Assembly (NCBI GenBank): GCA_914767715.1 | Contig: OU612075.1 | Location: 11,158,001 to 11,222,000, forward strand | Length of the DNA stretch: 64,000 nucleotides | DNA from: Membranipora membranacea | Taxonomy: Eukaryota > Bryozoa > Gymnolaemata > Cheilostomatida > Membraniporidae | Direction: 5' to 3' | Shown here: positions 23,001 through 33,300 of the stretch, one piece after another | Layout: each line of letters starts with the position of its first letter | Numbering within the stretch: the stretch's first letter is position 1 | Notes under the pieces: model-generated | Database searches by the model: none | Told to the model about the DNA's origin: nothing | What the model saw: the letters and a program-made list of their open reading frames with translations, nothing else | Position numbers and translations under genes: made by a program

Positions 23001-25814
23001 TTACCTATCTACTTTGCTAAGCTGCTGTTTTATCTTCAACAGTTATCTTTCCTTTGCTTTCAGGACTATTATCCTCATGTTAAAAAGTGTCCTATGGAAT
23101 ATTTTGCTGAGCTCTTCCCTGACCCTACACAACTACAAACAACTGATCTGATCTACCATGATGGACCAGGTGAGCGAATCTTGATGTAGATTGTAGAGTA
23201 TTACCTGTGTATCTAATGTGGCATTCCCACAATGCAAATTCTCTCCGAAACTCTCAGTCAACTCAGTTCAAACTAGTCAATGACTTGATCTTACTAGAAC
23301 TCCAGAATATTGCATTGTGGGATACTGTCTGACAGACTGCACTCACACAACAGAATTGCAAAACCATGACAATGATTTACACATTTATGTTGTGTACAAT
23401 ATTTTTTGATGTCTTTCACCATTTTCTTTACCTTCATCTGTTACGTGAGGGCACCAGCATGGAACTGTGTATGATATTATAATTGTGCTTCCCTGACAGA
23501 TCAGAGGCATCGACGATTTTATCCATCAGTTTTTATTTAGACCCCCGCTGAGGGTCATGTTCCATATAGAAGTATCTAATCAGGGGAGGAGCTAGCAACA
23601 CAGGAGTGGCTGCCCCTCACTGTCCGCCGCGGGTCCCCAGAGTTTTTATGGTGTAGAACCAAATTCCTTCTCTGCTCCCATGAATCTGTTGACTATTTTA
23701 GTGCCACTGCACAACAAAGACCACTCATTCCAATTTTTGCTCGATCAAGTAGGTTTTACAATTATTTTAAATCTAGTCCGGATTTTTGGAATTCTATTTA
23801 CCTTGCTGTCTTGATCCATGCACCCAACAGAGAAAATATGTGTTCTTTACAGGTACACTATTGACTAGAGCCCTCGTAGCGCAGAACGGTACCCATATGA
23901 CAGTCGCACCGGCAACGCAGTTTCTTGGCTTTATGGCCACAGCAAAGACTAAGTTCCATATCCAGATTCGTCACCCTACAGACAGGTAGAGTCTAGGTGA
24001 AGTCTGTACGCTGTCTGTCTGTGACAAATCCTTTTTTTCCTTTTCCTCGACTTATATAGAAAATCTTTAGGCCAATTTCAACTCTGCTGAAAGCTGAAAC
24101 TACAGTAATACCCTAATGGCGTACAGGAAACCACGTCTTGTTTGCTTACTTGGCTGGACGTGCTTCTGTAATAATAAAAAATGAAAGGTTAGCGTATAAT
24201 CTGCAACTCTGTGCTAAATAAAGGAATTAAAGTTAGAGTCTCCAACTCCACGATTTAATCAATTTTGGTAGAATATAATGGGATTGGATTCAATATGTGT
24301 TGGGCTATATGGTAAGTAAGTCTACAATGGTAAACTGCCCCACCCTCGCGTATCTGATATAAAAAGAATAATAATATTTATTCCCTATTTCAGGGCAATA
24401 TCATATCTCTATGAGTGGAAAAAAGGAGGTACCATATTTCGAAACATAACACATGAACAGTTCAATCAAGAATTTACAGAGTTCCTGCTTCTCGGATGTT
24501 TAGAGGACATAAAGCATTGTCTAGCAACTTACGGAGAATTAGGTTGTGTTTACAGAACTCAGGGAAATGATGGAATCATGATAGTAAGATATGTCTGAAT
24601 GTTTTTCAACACTTGGTATTTCCATACTGTCTCTCATTAATGGGCCATAGCAGATTTTTCTATTTATCCCACAGTGCTCCCGTGTATGTCCACATACTTT
24701 ATAATCTGATAAAAATCTACCCAGTAACATTAAATGAATCAAAAATACTCATCTGAGCAGTGCAGCATGAGTCTGACTGGCGTGTATGCTATATTAAAAT
24801 GATTATTAATTCTGTGATATTTAGAACCTGTTGAAGCACAGCCTCTATGTAATTTACCTGGAGGAGGCATACAAGTTCATCCCAAGAGAACAAATTGTAA
24901 TATCAAGAACTGAAGATTACGCAACGTCAGAGGTAAGACCACCTGTAATGACTCTTCTCTATGCTAGAATATACTTGACTGGTTCATTTATTACACTTTT
25001 TTATCTGCTCTCTCCCTCACTGATCAAACTAGCAGCAGGTCAGGAGAAGGTTGAGAAGACACTCACAGCTAAATTTGATCCAGATTTAATTAAACTCAAA
25101 CTGCTTGATACAATTCGATTCACACTTGGGAGTAGGATTTAACGCCTGCCCTCAAAAATACAATAGAATCCAAACTGCAGTCAGACGATTACTGGGATAT
25201 ACTGAAGCCCTGGGTCTGCTCCGACCTCCCAACAAACTAAGGGCAACTCGGCGCCAAATATCATTAAATTTTTTTTGCGGGTTTTAGACTGATACAGGCC
25301 TTGCGATTGAATTCAAAAGATTTGACAAACAAGCGAATTTCAGTGTTGATCAGTGTCTTCTCCGTAGCTTGTGGCATACCATGAGGGGGCTGACTTTTTC
25401 AATGTCCTTTAACGAGTAGGTGCTATTGCTGCAACGCCTCTACAAGGTAATAAGTTTTTTTCCAAATCCACTATTATCTGAGGTATAAGGAGGATCCCTT
25501 CTCTTTGTAAAATTTGTTTTGTGCCTCCTGGATTTTAAAAATCATACTCTAATATTCCGTGTTTAAGGTTGAATGAAATGTTTTGTTTAATGTTTTAGGA
25601 AGAGGTTATGAAGAGAGTAATGAGAGTCTTTGACATAGAATTTGAAAAAGAGGCTGCAGTAAGCAACATAAATTCAAAAAATGTTGTAAATAAAGGAAAG
25701 AAGAATCCCGTAAGCGAAAGAGTGATAAAGGCTTTGGATAACTTTTATACGCCATACAATCAAAGATTAGCTAAACTATTGAACGATGATCGGTTCTTGT
25801 GGCTACGGACTTGA
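17053..25814 (+). CDS. CHST15-like: Gene B: complete CHST15-like carbohydrate sulfotransferase, 9 exons, 496 aa
   Basis: Exons: 17053-17208, 18169-18414, 20809-21005, 21783-21921, 23064-23169, 23853-23985, 24394-24583, 24825-24932 and 25599-25814 (TGA). All introns are GT/AG and phases close exactly (1491 nt). Residues 1-7 are cytosolic; about 8-25 are a signal anchor; exon 2 (53-134) is a Glu/Lys/Leu-rich coiled-coil stem; residues around 170-180 hold HCWGQC; 213-219 GVRKCGT is the PAPS 5'-phosphosulfate loop; 321-330 RHPTDRAISY is the 3'-phosphate motif, split by intron 6; exon 8 (SLYVIYLEEAYKFIPREQI) and the end (FYTPYNQRLAKLLNDD) match the CHST15 C-terminal pattern. Family role: Golgi transfer of sulfate from PAPS to N-acetylgalactosamine sulfate residues; the substrate here is inferred only. 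Inverted paralogue of gene A; similar length to vertebrate CHST15. Confidence 0.92.
17753..17978. mobile_element. 226-bp insertion with 11-bp target duplication
   Basis: Flanked by exact GATTGAGTATT at 17742-17752 and 17979-17989. The matching place in gene A intron 1 (about 5770-5790, minus strand) has a single GATCGAGTGTT, that is, the empty site. The insert begins GCTGTTTGCTAAGAAACAG and ends GCCGAGAAGC. The duplication length suggests retroposition, but no tRNA head or A tail is obvious. Confidence 0.75.
18545..18594. repeat. Hairpin repeat, gene B intron 2
   Basis: GGCTGCAATG..CATTGCAACC arms around a short loop. Counterpart of 5194-5256 in gene A. Confidence 0.65.
18778..19191. mobile_element. 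Non-autonomous hAT element carrying a tRNA-like module, copy 2
   Basis: Begins CAGGGTGTCAATTCTAAAA, ends AATATACGCCACTG, and is flanked by exact AGTGTAGG (18770-18777, 19192-19199). The minus strand 19150-19065 again holds TAGCTCAGTGTGTAGAG and GGTTCGAATCCCATTG Pol III-like boxes. Interior near-identical to copy 1 (7731-8121). It lies in gene B intron 2. Confidence 0.9.
19358..19760. repeat. 228-bp direct duplication in gene B intron 2
   Basis: The sequence from CATAAGATAGAATCTAGAG through GTAAGCATAGTGCCAGCATC occurs at about 19358-19530 and again at 19586-19760 with few differences. GTAAGCAT triplets end each copy, and ATAAGATAGAT words lie between them. Confidence 0.8.
20449..20505. repeat. 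Hairpin repeat (AAACACTGGAATTGAGT family)
   Basis: TAGTGGCATTACATTGTCAA..TTGATAATGTAAAGCCACTA pairs around GGAATTG. It equals the inner half of the longer hairpin at 59322-59440. Confidence 0.75.
21360..21500. repeat. Degenerate short tandem repeat in gene B intron 3
   Basis: AAATTGACTAAAATTGAGTA-like words repeat about ten times. It is the reverse-oriented counterpart of 4310-4400 in gene A. Confidence 0.6.
21575..21633 (+). pseudogene. Partial duplicate of gene B exon 4
   Basis: Preceded by CTTTTACAG, it reads AALKCPEDFYGLGVRKCGT, then diverges and stops. It copies the first about 59 nt of exon 4 (21783-21921), 208 bp upstream of the real exon. The acceptor looks usable, but there is no donor and no open continuation, so splicing into it would truncate the enzyme right after the PAPS loop. 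Confidence 0.75.
21971..21994. mobile_element. 24-bp micro-hairpin insertion, CAAGG family
   Basis: Arms CAAGGAGTT and AACTCCTTG around a 6-nt loop, flanked by exact 7-bp GTCTCAT (21964-21970, 21995-22001). The matching intron 4 of gene A (about 3925-3955, minus strand) reads through CATCACATGC without it. Confidence 0.75.
22002..22110 (-). mobile_element. SINE body remnant
   Basis: The reverse strand shows GCAGGCCTATAGACAGAG.., CCTGGCACAGATATTGCGG and CATGCTTCGAAATGTGGCAT, the tail of the SINE at 3705-3928 in the paralogous intron. The tRNA head is lost. Confidence 0.7.
22425..22775. repeat. 350-bp polypyrimidine (CCCTCT/CCCCCTCT) tract
   Basis: Almost pure C/T on the plus strand, about 350 bp of CTCCCT and CTCCCCCT words, in gene B intron 4. 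It is flanked by related short sequences GTATCTCAAAAGTGTAGC (about 22411) and GTATCTCAGAAGTGTAGC (about 22868). Gene A intron 4 lacks it. The mirror-like homopurine/homopyrimidine nature could allow triplex (H-DNA) structure. Confidence 0.95.
25190..25275 (+). mobile_element. SINE body fragment
   Basis: CCCTGGGTCTGCTCCGACCT..GGCAACTCGGCGCCAAATA matches part of the SINE body at 3790-3890. It lies in gene B intron 8. Confidence 0.55.
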
Positions 25815-26399
25815 CTCTTCTACACATGCTTGCTCCAGTTGTAGCCAAGTGATCCTGTGAGGATTTGTTGTTCCTCTTAATACTCATTTACAGTCATTCC
25901 CTCATTGCTAAAGATTTAAAAATACCTGAGGAAACTGGTTAATTAAAAAAATTATAGCGTGAATGGATATATGTTCGTTTGTTTCCATTTCAACTCCAGC
26001 TCAAACAAATTTTTTCCTTCTTGTTCACAGTTTGTATAACATTTTTGTGGACAGTCATTTGTTTCATTTACTTTACATCATCATATAGCTTCTTTATGCG
26101 ATATTATATATTTTATCTCGTATATAAAAGAAATTTCTTCTTGCAATATCAGTTTTGCCTACAACAAAATTAATTGATTTTTTGTCCCTTTGCATCTTGG
26201 AGGGAATGTCTTGAATTCATAACTGTGGTGCTTAGCAGTCATGCGCCTGCTCTTTGGTTTCGTCATCGACCACAAGCCATACATGGTATTTGGTCAAACC
26301 AGCAGCCAAGGCAGAGGATGAGCACTTAAAATAACACTGAGATGCATTACGGCGAGAATATAATATATGATATTTTACACAATAATCACAGCCATCTTT
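25815..26399. other. Gene B 3' UTR and downstream
   Basis: No AATAAA is found close to the stop; an ATTAAA lies near 25941. No other gene is seen. Confidence 0.4.
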
Positions 26400-28570
26400 T
26401 ATAGTTACTTGTGTTTCAGCTTTGAGATTTTTTTTCCGGATATTGTGACTGTCAGGCGATGCCAGTGATCGCATGCTGAAAGCTACGTGTACCCATGCAT
26501 GCTCACAATTACATGTATGCTCAGCCATGCCTACATTTCTCCAATGAATTGTTTGATAAACATTTTTACTTGCCAGATGTAACATGATTTGCTTTGTTAC
26601 GAAATCATAGCTCCATAGAATACCTGCACTCTGCCACCTCTATGAAAGGAAATTTATCTGTTTAGCCATCAATATTTCAACCTAATTGTTACTGCCCTGG
26701 TGTTTGTTTTGCTTGTTCACTTGCTTTCAAAATGTTTACATGACTTTGCTGACACCTTTATAATTGTATGATGCTTTGAGGCTGTGAAGCAATTGAATCA
26801 AATCATTTGGGCCATTGATCCATAGTATTTTTTCTATAAACCAGTGATCTCTTAATTTAGCACAGTTTTTTAAGACTCCCTAAAAACATTTCTTATTTTG
26901 TCACGGACTTACGGAGGAATCTGAAGTTCGGGTTTAAAATTGCCAAATTTGCAAAATTAAAAATGAAATATCCTTGTGTTGGTTTAAAGAAGCATCTTAT
27001 ATATAATCATCGAAGTCATAACTGCCTTACTCGTGCCTTGGGGAATATCTTGTTTCACCATCAATAAGGTGCGAAGTTCATAGAGTGCAATTAGATTCGA
27101 GGTAGTAAGGCATACGATCATTTATCATAATTACTTTGCCACAATAAAAAACTCTTTACCAGGAAGATAGTGCCTGCAAGCTTAAGCGGCTTATAATAAT
27201 TCCAATTAGTTTTATCCTATATTTGGAGTTGTTACCATTATGATTATTATTAATATTTTAATGAAGTACAATAGATCGCAACCCAATTAGATTTACTGGG
27301 TGCGTGACATTAGATATTGTTTGATGCATTCTGCCTTTATTCACCATGTTTACATGACAGCTGAGATGGAAAAATCAAAAAAAGATCTGCCCTCACCGGG
27401 ATGTGAACCCCAGCCACGCCGATGCTAACTGCTCAGCCTCGCCAGCTGATTGAACCGAGCACAGCTCAGTGCAAACTGAACCTTTGGGCTCAGTGCGAAC
27501 CGGGAGGCGATTCCATGACTCGACGATGAGTGATTGTCAGTTGCACCAGTCTTATTAGCAGGCTGTGCCCAGCCAGAGGGAGCGACTTCAATCCATGCAA
27601 ATAAGACCAAGCGTGGATATGACCAAATTGGGAGGTTGACGTGAAAGGAGTGTAAGTGCAGACACCTTGCTCATGTTACGGAAAATTGCCAGTGGGTCAA
27701 AAAGGAGTACCCTTACAAAACCATCTTCAATAGCCAAGCTTGATATTCTTCAGGAAATTCCTCAATCGCTAAGCTCAATGACCCCCATTTGCCAAACTTC
27801 ATATAGAGCATGACTTTCGCCCTAATTTCTCATACTTTAACACAAGTTATTTGGCATGTCATGGAAATAATCCTTCTATAACGGATATACAACCGTCAGG
27901 ATATTGTTACAGTCATGCGATGCTAGTGATTGCTTATTGTGATCATGTGAGTTATGTAAGTTCAGACAAGCATACATTGAACGTTTTGAAAAAACAATTG
28001 TTTGTGCCCATTGTCAGCTTATAAAAAGGAAACAAAAATTGACGCTGTAACCTGAATCATAGCTACGCAAAGTGTCTGCCTCTGCAAATATATGTTGAAA
28101 GGAATTTTTATTTGTTGTTTCACCAGGCATTTTCCCATAAAGCTTTTAACATTTTAACCTTATTATATTTGTTACAGCTGTGTCATTATTGTTTTGCTTG
28201 TTCACTTGATTTCGAAATATTTTCATGACATTTAGGACCCTTTCAATTACATGATGCTTTGAGGAGGGTTAAACAACGAAATCCGAACAACTGGGCCGTT
28301 TGCTGGGCTCTGAGCAGATTGGAAGGTGTACGTCAAAAAAGTTTGAGTACAAGGGCTTTGCTCATGTTGTGGAAAATTGTCAGCAAGTCATAATAGAGTA
28401 ACATTATAAAACTATCTTGAATAGTCTAGCTTGATCTTCTTCAGGGAACCGCTCCCCTGCTATGCTCAATGACACCATACTTGCCTACTTTTTTAGAGCC
28501 TTAACTTCTCCCTCTTTTCCCATTGTTTATCACGATATATTTGGCATGTTATGGTAAACGTATGTCTAGG
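26400..28570. repeat. Two diverged direct repeat units
   Basis: Unit 1 (about 26440-26830, continuing at 27640-27840) and unit 2 (about 27890-28500) share, in order, ATATTGTGAC/ATATTGTTAC, TTGCTTGTTCACTTG, ATGATGCTTTGAGG, TTGCTCATGTT, GGAAAATTG and AAGCTTGAT/TAGCTTGAT. Unit 1 is split by about 0.8 kb (26830-27640) containing a tRNA-like stretch. Neither unit shows a coding frame. Confidence 0.65.
27380..27455 (-). mobile_element. tRNA-like SINE head
   Basis: The minus strand reads CTGAGCAGTTAGC (A-box-like) and GGGGTTCACATCCCGG (B-box-like), 35 nt apart, as in tRNA-derived SINEs. Cloverleaf pairing is not convincing, so it is called a repeat, not a tRNA gene. Confidence 0.5.
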
Positions 28571-28759
28571 AGGTTAACACCTACCATAATATAAATTCTA
28601 ACATAAATTCATCAATCCTATGTTTAGGGTTGTATGTATGTATATTGTATTGTTATCAATACTTGATAAAATTCATTGTTGTTTTGCTCTGTGATGCCAA
28701 AAAAATATAAAATAAATTATAAATAAAAAATATTAAAAAGTATCTATAAAACGTCTAAC

Positions 28760-29935
28760 TTATAAGATGGAATTAAGCAGCCGAGCACACTCTGTTCGGA
28801 AACAGTTTTTACGAATGTTTACTCGCTGCTTGGGAATACAGAATCTACCAGAGTGTAGTCTCACTAGCTCGATTGGTGGATCGAGGCTAGTATAGGTACG
28901 CAGACATTTACTTTTAAAACGTTCCTGGTACAGCTCATCGAGGCTCTTACATTTGAGCTTTTTATTACTGAGTCTGTAGGCTGATTTTATGACATGGTTC
29001 AGCTCATTGCGGTTTTCGACTGACATATGGCCGTGGATAATACTGAGGTGAAAGGCAAGCACACTTTCTATAAATGACTCATAGGCTAGCCGAATAGTGC
29101 TGTCCTTGACTTTCATTGATGATAAACGCTTCATTATATAGAGACGCTTGCTTGCCTTCTCCACAGTTAGAGCAGTATTCTCTGTAAAGTCAAGTTTGGG
29201 TGTTAGGATTGTCCCGAGATATTTGTACTTGACTACTCGCTCGATTACGCTTTGGTGAATAGTGACTGGGTCTGGAGTTGGGTTGTGACGCTGATTTGTA
29301 AATAGGAGCTCTTTGGTCTTATTGGAGTTTATGGTAAGGTGGCTATCATCACACCATTTAGCTATTCTGTCAACTTCCAATTGTAGTTGGGAGTTGTCTC
29401 CTCGGTTCAAGCATTCAAGGATGATTGTATCATCTGCGTATTTTACGATATGTGTGTTTGGCAGTGTAGTAGACATACCCTCAACATAGAGAGAGAATAA
29501 TATAGGGCTCAGTACACAGCCCTGGGGACTGCCCACTGAGGTGCTGATGGATTGCGATTTTCGACCAGCGGCAACAACGGTCTGAGATCTGTTTGTAAGG
29601 AAGCTGTGAACCCAGCGGATAATATTACCATTTATTCCTTTAGCATGCAGTTTATCTACGAGTATAGATGGATCGATAGTGTTGAAGGCACTGCTAAAGT
29701 CGATAAACACCGCCCTGACGTAGTTCTTAGCGTCACTGTTCAGATGTTCTGAGATGATGTCTAGAAGCACAAGCAATGCGTCATCGGTCCCTCTGTTCGA
29801 TCTGTAAGCAAACTGATTTACATCTGAGATTTTTGTGGTAATGTACGGAGCTATGAGATTTTCTAGACATTTGGCTATGACTGATAGAGTTATATGTTGA
29901 TGGAAGAGGGTCAGGAGGAAAAGAGTTTGACTCAA
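28760..29935 (-). mobile_element. 5'-truncated LINE, reverse-transcriptase domain
   Basis: A 391-codon open frame covers the RT core: CLENLIAPYI, FAYRSNRGTDDAL, AVFIDFSSAFNTID, GSPQGCVLSPILFSLYV, KYADDTIILE (catalytic ADD) and the thumb KYLGTILTPKLDF..KASKRLYIMKRL. The N-terminal endonuclease is missing and no start of ORF2 is present. The 3' end runs into an A-rich tail at about 28690-28740 (plus strand). Non-LTR retrotransposon of the CR1/L2/Jockey side, distinct from the 54-kb LINE. The frame is still open, implying a fairly recent insertion between genes B and C. Confidence 0.9.
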
Positions 29936-30399
29936 ACTAAGTTGTGTAAGCCGTCAGTTGTGGAAGCAGACCAGCTGAGGGGAGCCAACTTCGACTTTTT
30001 TAAGAGCTGCGAATAGGACACGCCCATTTTAAAACAAGCGAACTCACACACCCATTTCGAATTAGCCAATACAGTACGCTATGTTATGTCAAAGAGCTTA
30101 CTATAAGGATGAAATTTAATTATATAGTAGAATGATGTTTTCTTTTATATTGTACCTGTGTTGCATGGCATAATTAGCAGCCTAAACTTGTGACAAAGAC
30201 TTTATTATAAGATTGCGTGCAGTCGAGGAGTAAAAGGGGACTTTCATTCCTTACTGAGCCCACTACATTATATAACTAGGAAGCTTGTGTGTTAGTGACC
30301 TTTCTACTACACATACAAGTTACTTGAGATCGAAATTGAGACCTTGTTTGGGCTTATATCTGAGAGAGGATTCCTGTACTTTAGCTCATCAACTGTAAG
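29936..30399. other. Upstream region of gene C
   Basis: A TATA-like ATTATATAACTAGG lies at about 30268-30281, 120 nt before the gene C ATG, resembling the promoter string of genes A and B (TTATATAATA). No other feature. Confidence 0.4.
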
Positions 30400-33300
30400 A
30401 TGATCACTCGTTGGAGTAATGGCAAAACCACATTTATGGGTGTGGTAATAGCAGCGACGCTGCTATTGGGTTTTATGATATCCACCAACCGAATTAACCC
30501 TCAGAAAATGCTTACTCTGGAGAAATCTAACTATGCTTCAAAGGTTAGTAAGTTTTACAATTATGTTTCAAGCATTCTGTCGTCTTGGTCTCCACTGGTC
30601 AACGTGCATTAAGATGTCTATATGGCAAAACTGCATGCAGTAACTGTATGCCGTTCTGACTTGGTACTTAGTACAAACTGTGGTAGGTAGTAGTGTGCTC
30701 TGGTAGTAGTTTGCACCAGAGCTCTGAACCTGGGAGGATCCAACATTTGAGTTCTGCTGAGACCTTGGCGTGTATTGGAAATTCGAAGGTGCAAAATGGT
30801 TGTGCATAAACTTAGGGCGGGGTTCGGGGGCTCTGTAAGCCTCCCAATAATGTCCGGCCAAAGAAGCCAAGAGAGCATTCAGAGCTCTGGAGATTAATTC
30901 CATTGGCTTTTAGGGTGACAATTTTAGTCTATATTTATAAACAGCTAGTTCACCAACAAAAACTCAACTGTAAATTGTGGTATTCCCCAATTCAGATGAA
31001 TATAGGTAAATTCGCGCCCTTGGTATCTATATTAAATAATCATTAATCATAATCATTTTCATGGGGAAATCCAACTGAATCCAACTTGAATTCAAGTTGT
31101 CTCCCTATTACCAATGAGGAGAAGTTTCATGTCAATATCATTGAAAAACCGTATACCTAATCATATAATCTATTCAGTTGGATTTCCCCATGAAAATGAT
31201 TATGATTAATGATTATTTAATATAGATACCAAGGGCGGCGAATTTACCTTATGAGGCAAAATCTGAGTTTTTAGCTCATATTCTGAAATCCCCTGAGTTG
31301 AACCTAGCCTGGGCAGGCTGTTGGGGCTAGGTGGGTTGGGGACCCCCCAACCTGCCACCACCCAGGCCCAGCCCCAATAGCCTCTCAGGCTAAATTAAAC
31401 CCATAAACCTGAGTAACTTGGGCTAAATCTGAGTGATTGAGAACCATGGTAGTGTGCACTGATAGTAGTGTGCACTGGTGCTAGGCTGCCGACATTCATT
31501 CTAAAGATTATTTTCAACATAACTGTTACCATCGCTGATATAGAGCCCATGGTCAGAGTCGATGGCCATCTCTGTTTGTAAGTTCGGGCCCATAACCTGC
31601 ATGCTTGTTTCCACATTTGAGTTATTGCCCATTTGTTCAGCTGCCAGTCTAGGTAGTCAATTTTAAAGCAAGCACCAATTGTTGGGATGTCAATTCAAGC
31701 TGTCGTTAGTGAATTTTAGAGACAGTGCTGTGTCATTCGGATTAAGTTAGGTTACTCAATTCAGGGATAATTCAATAACATCATAGCTGAGAGAATGCTT
31801 CATATGTGTGAGATAATCATTACAAAAAGTCATGTCAGACTGAAAAAAAATCTTAATATTTTCAATCCGTGCCCATGATTGAGAGCAAATACTGCGCTCT
31901 GATTGGTCAATTTTTATGAATGCAAGCTCCACCTCTCCCACCCTCGCTCTCCCACCCTCCCTGCTCAATTGTCAAATACCAATTACAATCTACATTTTAG
32001 AATAACTTTCTTCTGTACTAAACAGGAGTTCTTGAGATTATATGTGGTGGTAATTATTGTTACCTATAATCATGATGAAACTGATTACAGGCAACAATTA
32101 CCTATAATTAACTATCGAACAGAAATGAGGCCTATATTCTGTGCAGACAGGTTTCCGGACTAAATTGGTCAAAATCATTATTTAGTGCAACTCAGAAATC
32201 AGATTGCAGCTGGAGAGGAACACCAGAGTATCAACATTTTTTAATCTTTCTCCGATGTCCATTTCACTGTGACAAAAGCTGTTGGTTATAATGATAATAC
32301 CTGTTTGGTCTGTGGGTAGTCTTTTTAAAGTGTATTATTCCCGCATTTAAAATGGTCAGAATTGAGCAGTGAATCTCATCAGCCAGCTTAAAATGTGACG
32401 CACCTGACGAAACTACAACCATTAATAATTTATGATAACATTTAAGGCTCATAACCTAGAGCAAGTTTGATCCGATTGCCTGCATTCCAGTCACTCCCCT
32501 TCCGCGGTGTGACCAGTGGATCGGGAGCAGTTCCCAATGCAGGCAAACGGACTCATAACTACTCATAACCATACACAGCGACCGACAGCAGGTTTAATCC
32601 TATCACAAATCAGCTTGGTCCCCTTTTTTTGTAAAAAGTAGTTGTATGACAATGCTAAGTCGCACCATCAATATATAATGATTTGTAGAGCAGCAAATTG
32701 TGATAGATTCAGTGGTATGCTTTCATCATAAAGCTGTTTCGATGGTAGCTCATGTAGAATGAGGGCAAATTTTCCTTCAGACATTATTCAAGTGGAGAAG
32801 TGTCTTGCATGAATTGAATATCACCTTCAATCTGATCTAATCGTTCGTTAACTTTCTAGGCGGTGCAGTCAAAGTTTATGGCTAACATGAGGGCACCCGC
32901 ACGACCCATGACTATAACTTACAGAGATCTGTCTCATTGTGAGAGGCCTGTATACCTTCCCGAATATAATGCTCACTGTTGGGGCCAGTGTAAACCAGAA
33001 AAGACATGTAGTAGACCGCCCACAGCTGAAGACATATCTGCTAAAAGGTGAGGTAGAGCTTTGCATTATGGGAAGGAAAATTAAAAACATTCAAGTCTTC
33101 GCTATGCAATTAATTAAAATTCTCATTCAATAGCTTGTGTTCTTGTAATGAAAAGTAGTATCATATTTGGAATAGAGTTGAACATGATTGATCTTAGCTT
33201 TGTCACACAGCTAATTTTTTGGTTTTGGGGGTGACAAATCAAAACAAATAAAAATAAGCAGCTGAGTGGCAAGACTAATTTGCTAGCTTAGGTCGCTTCA

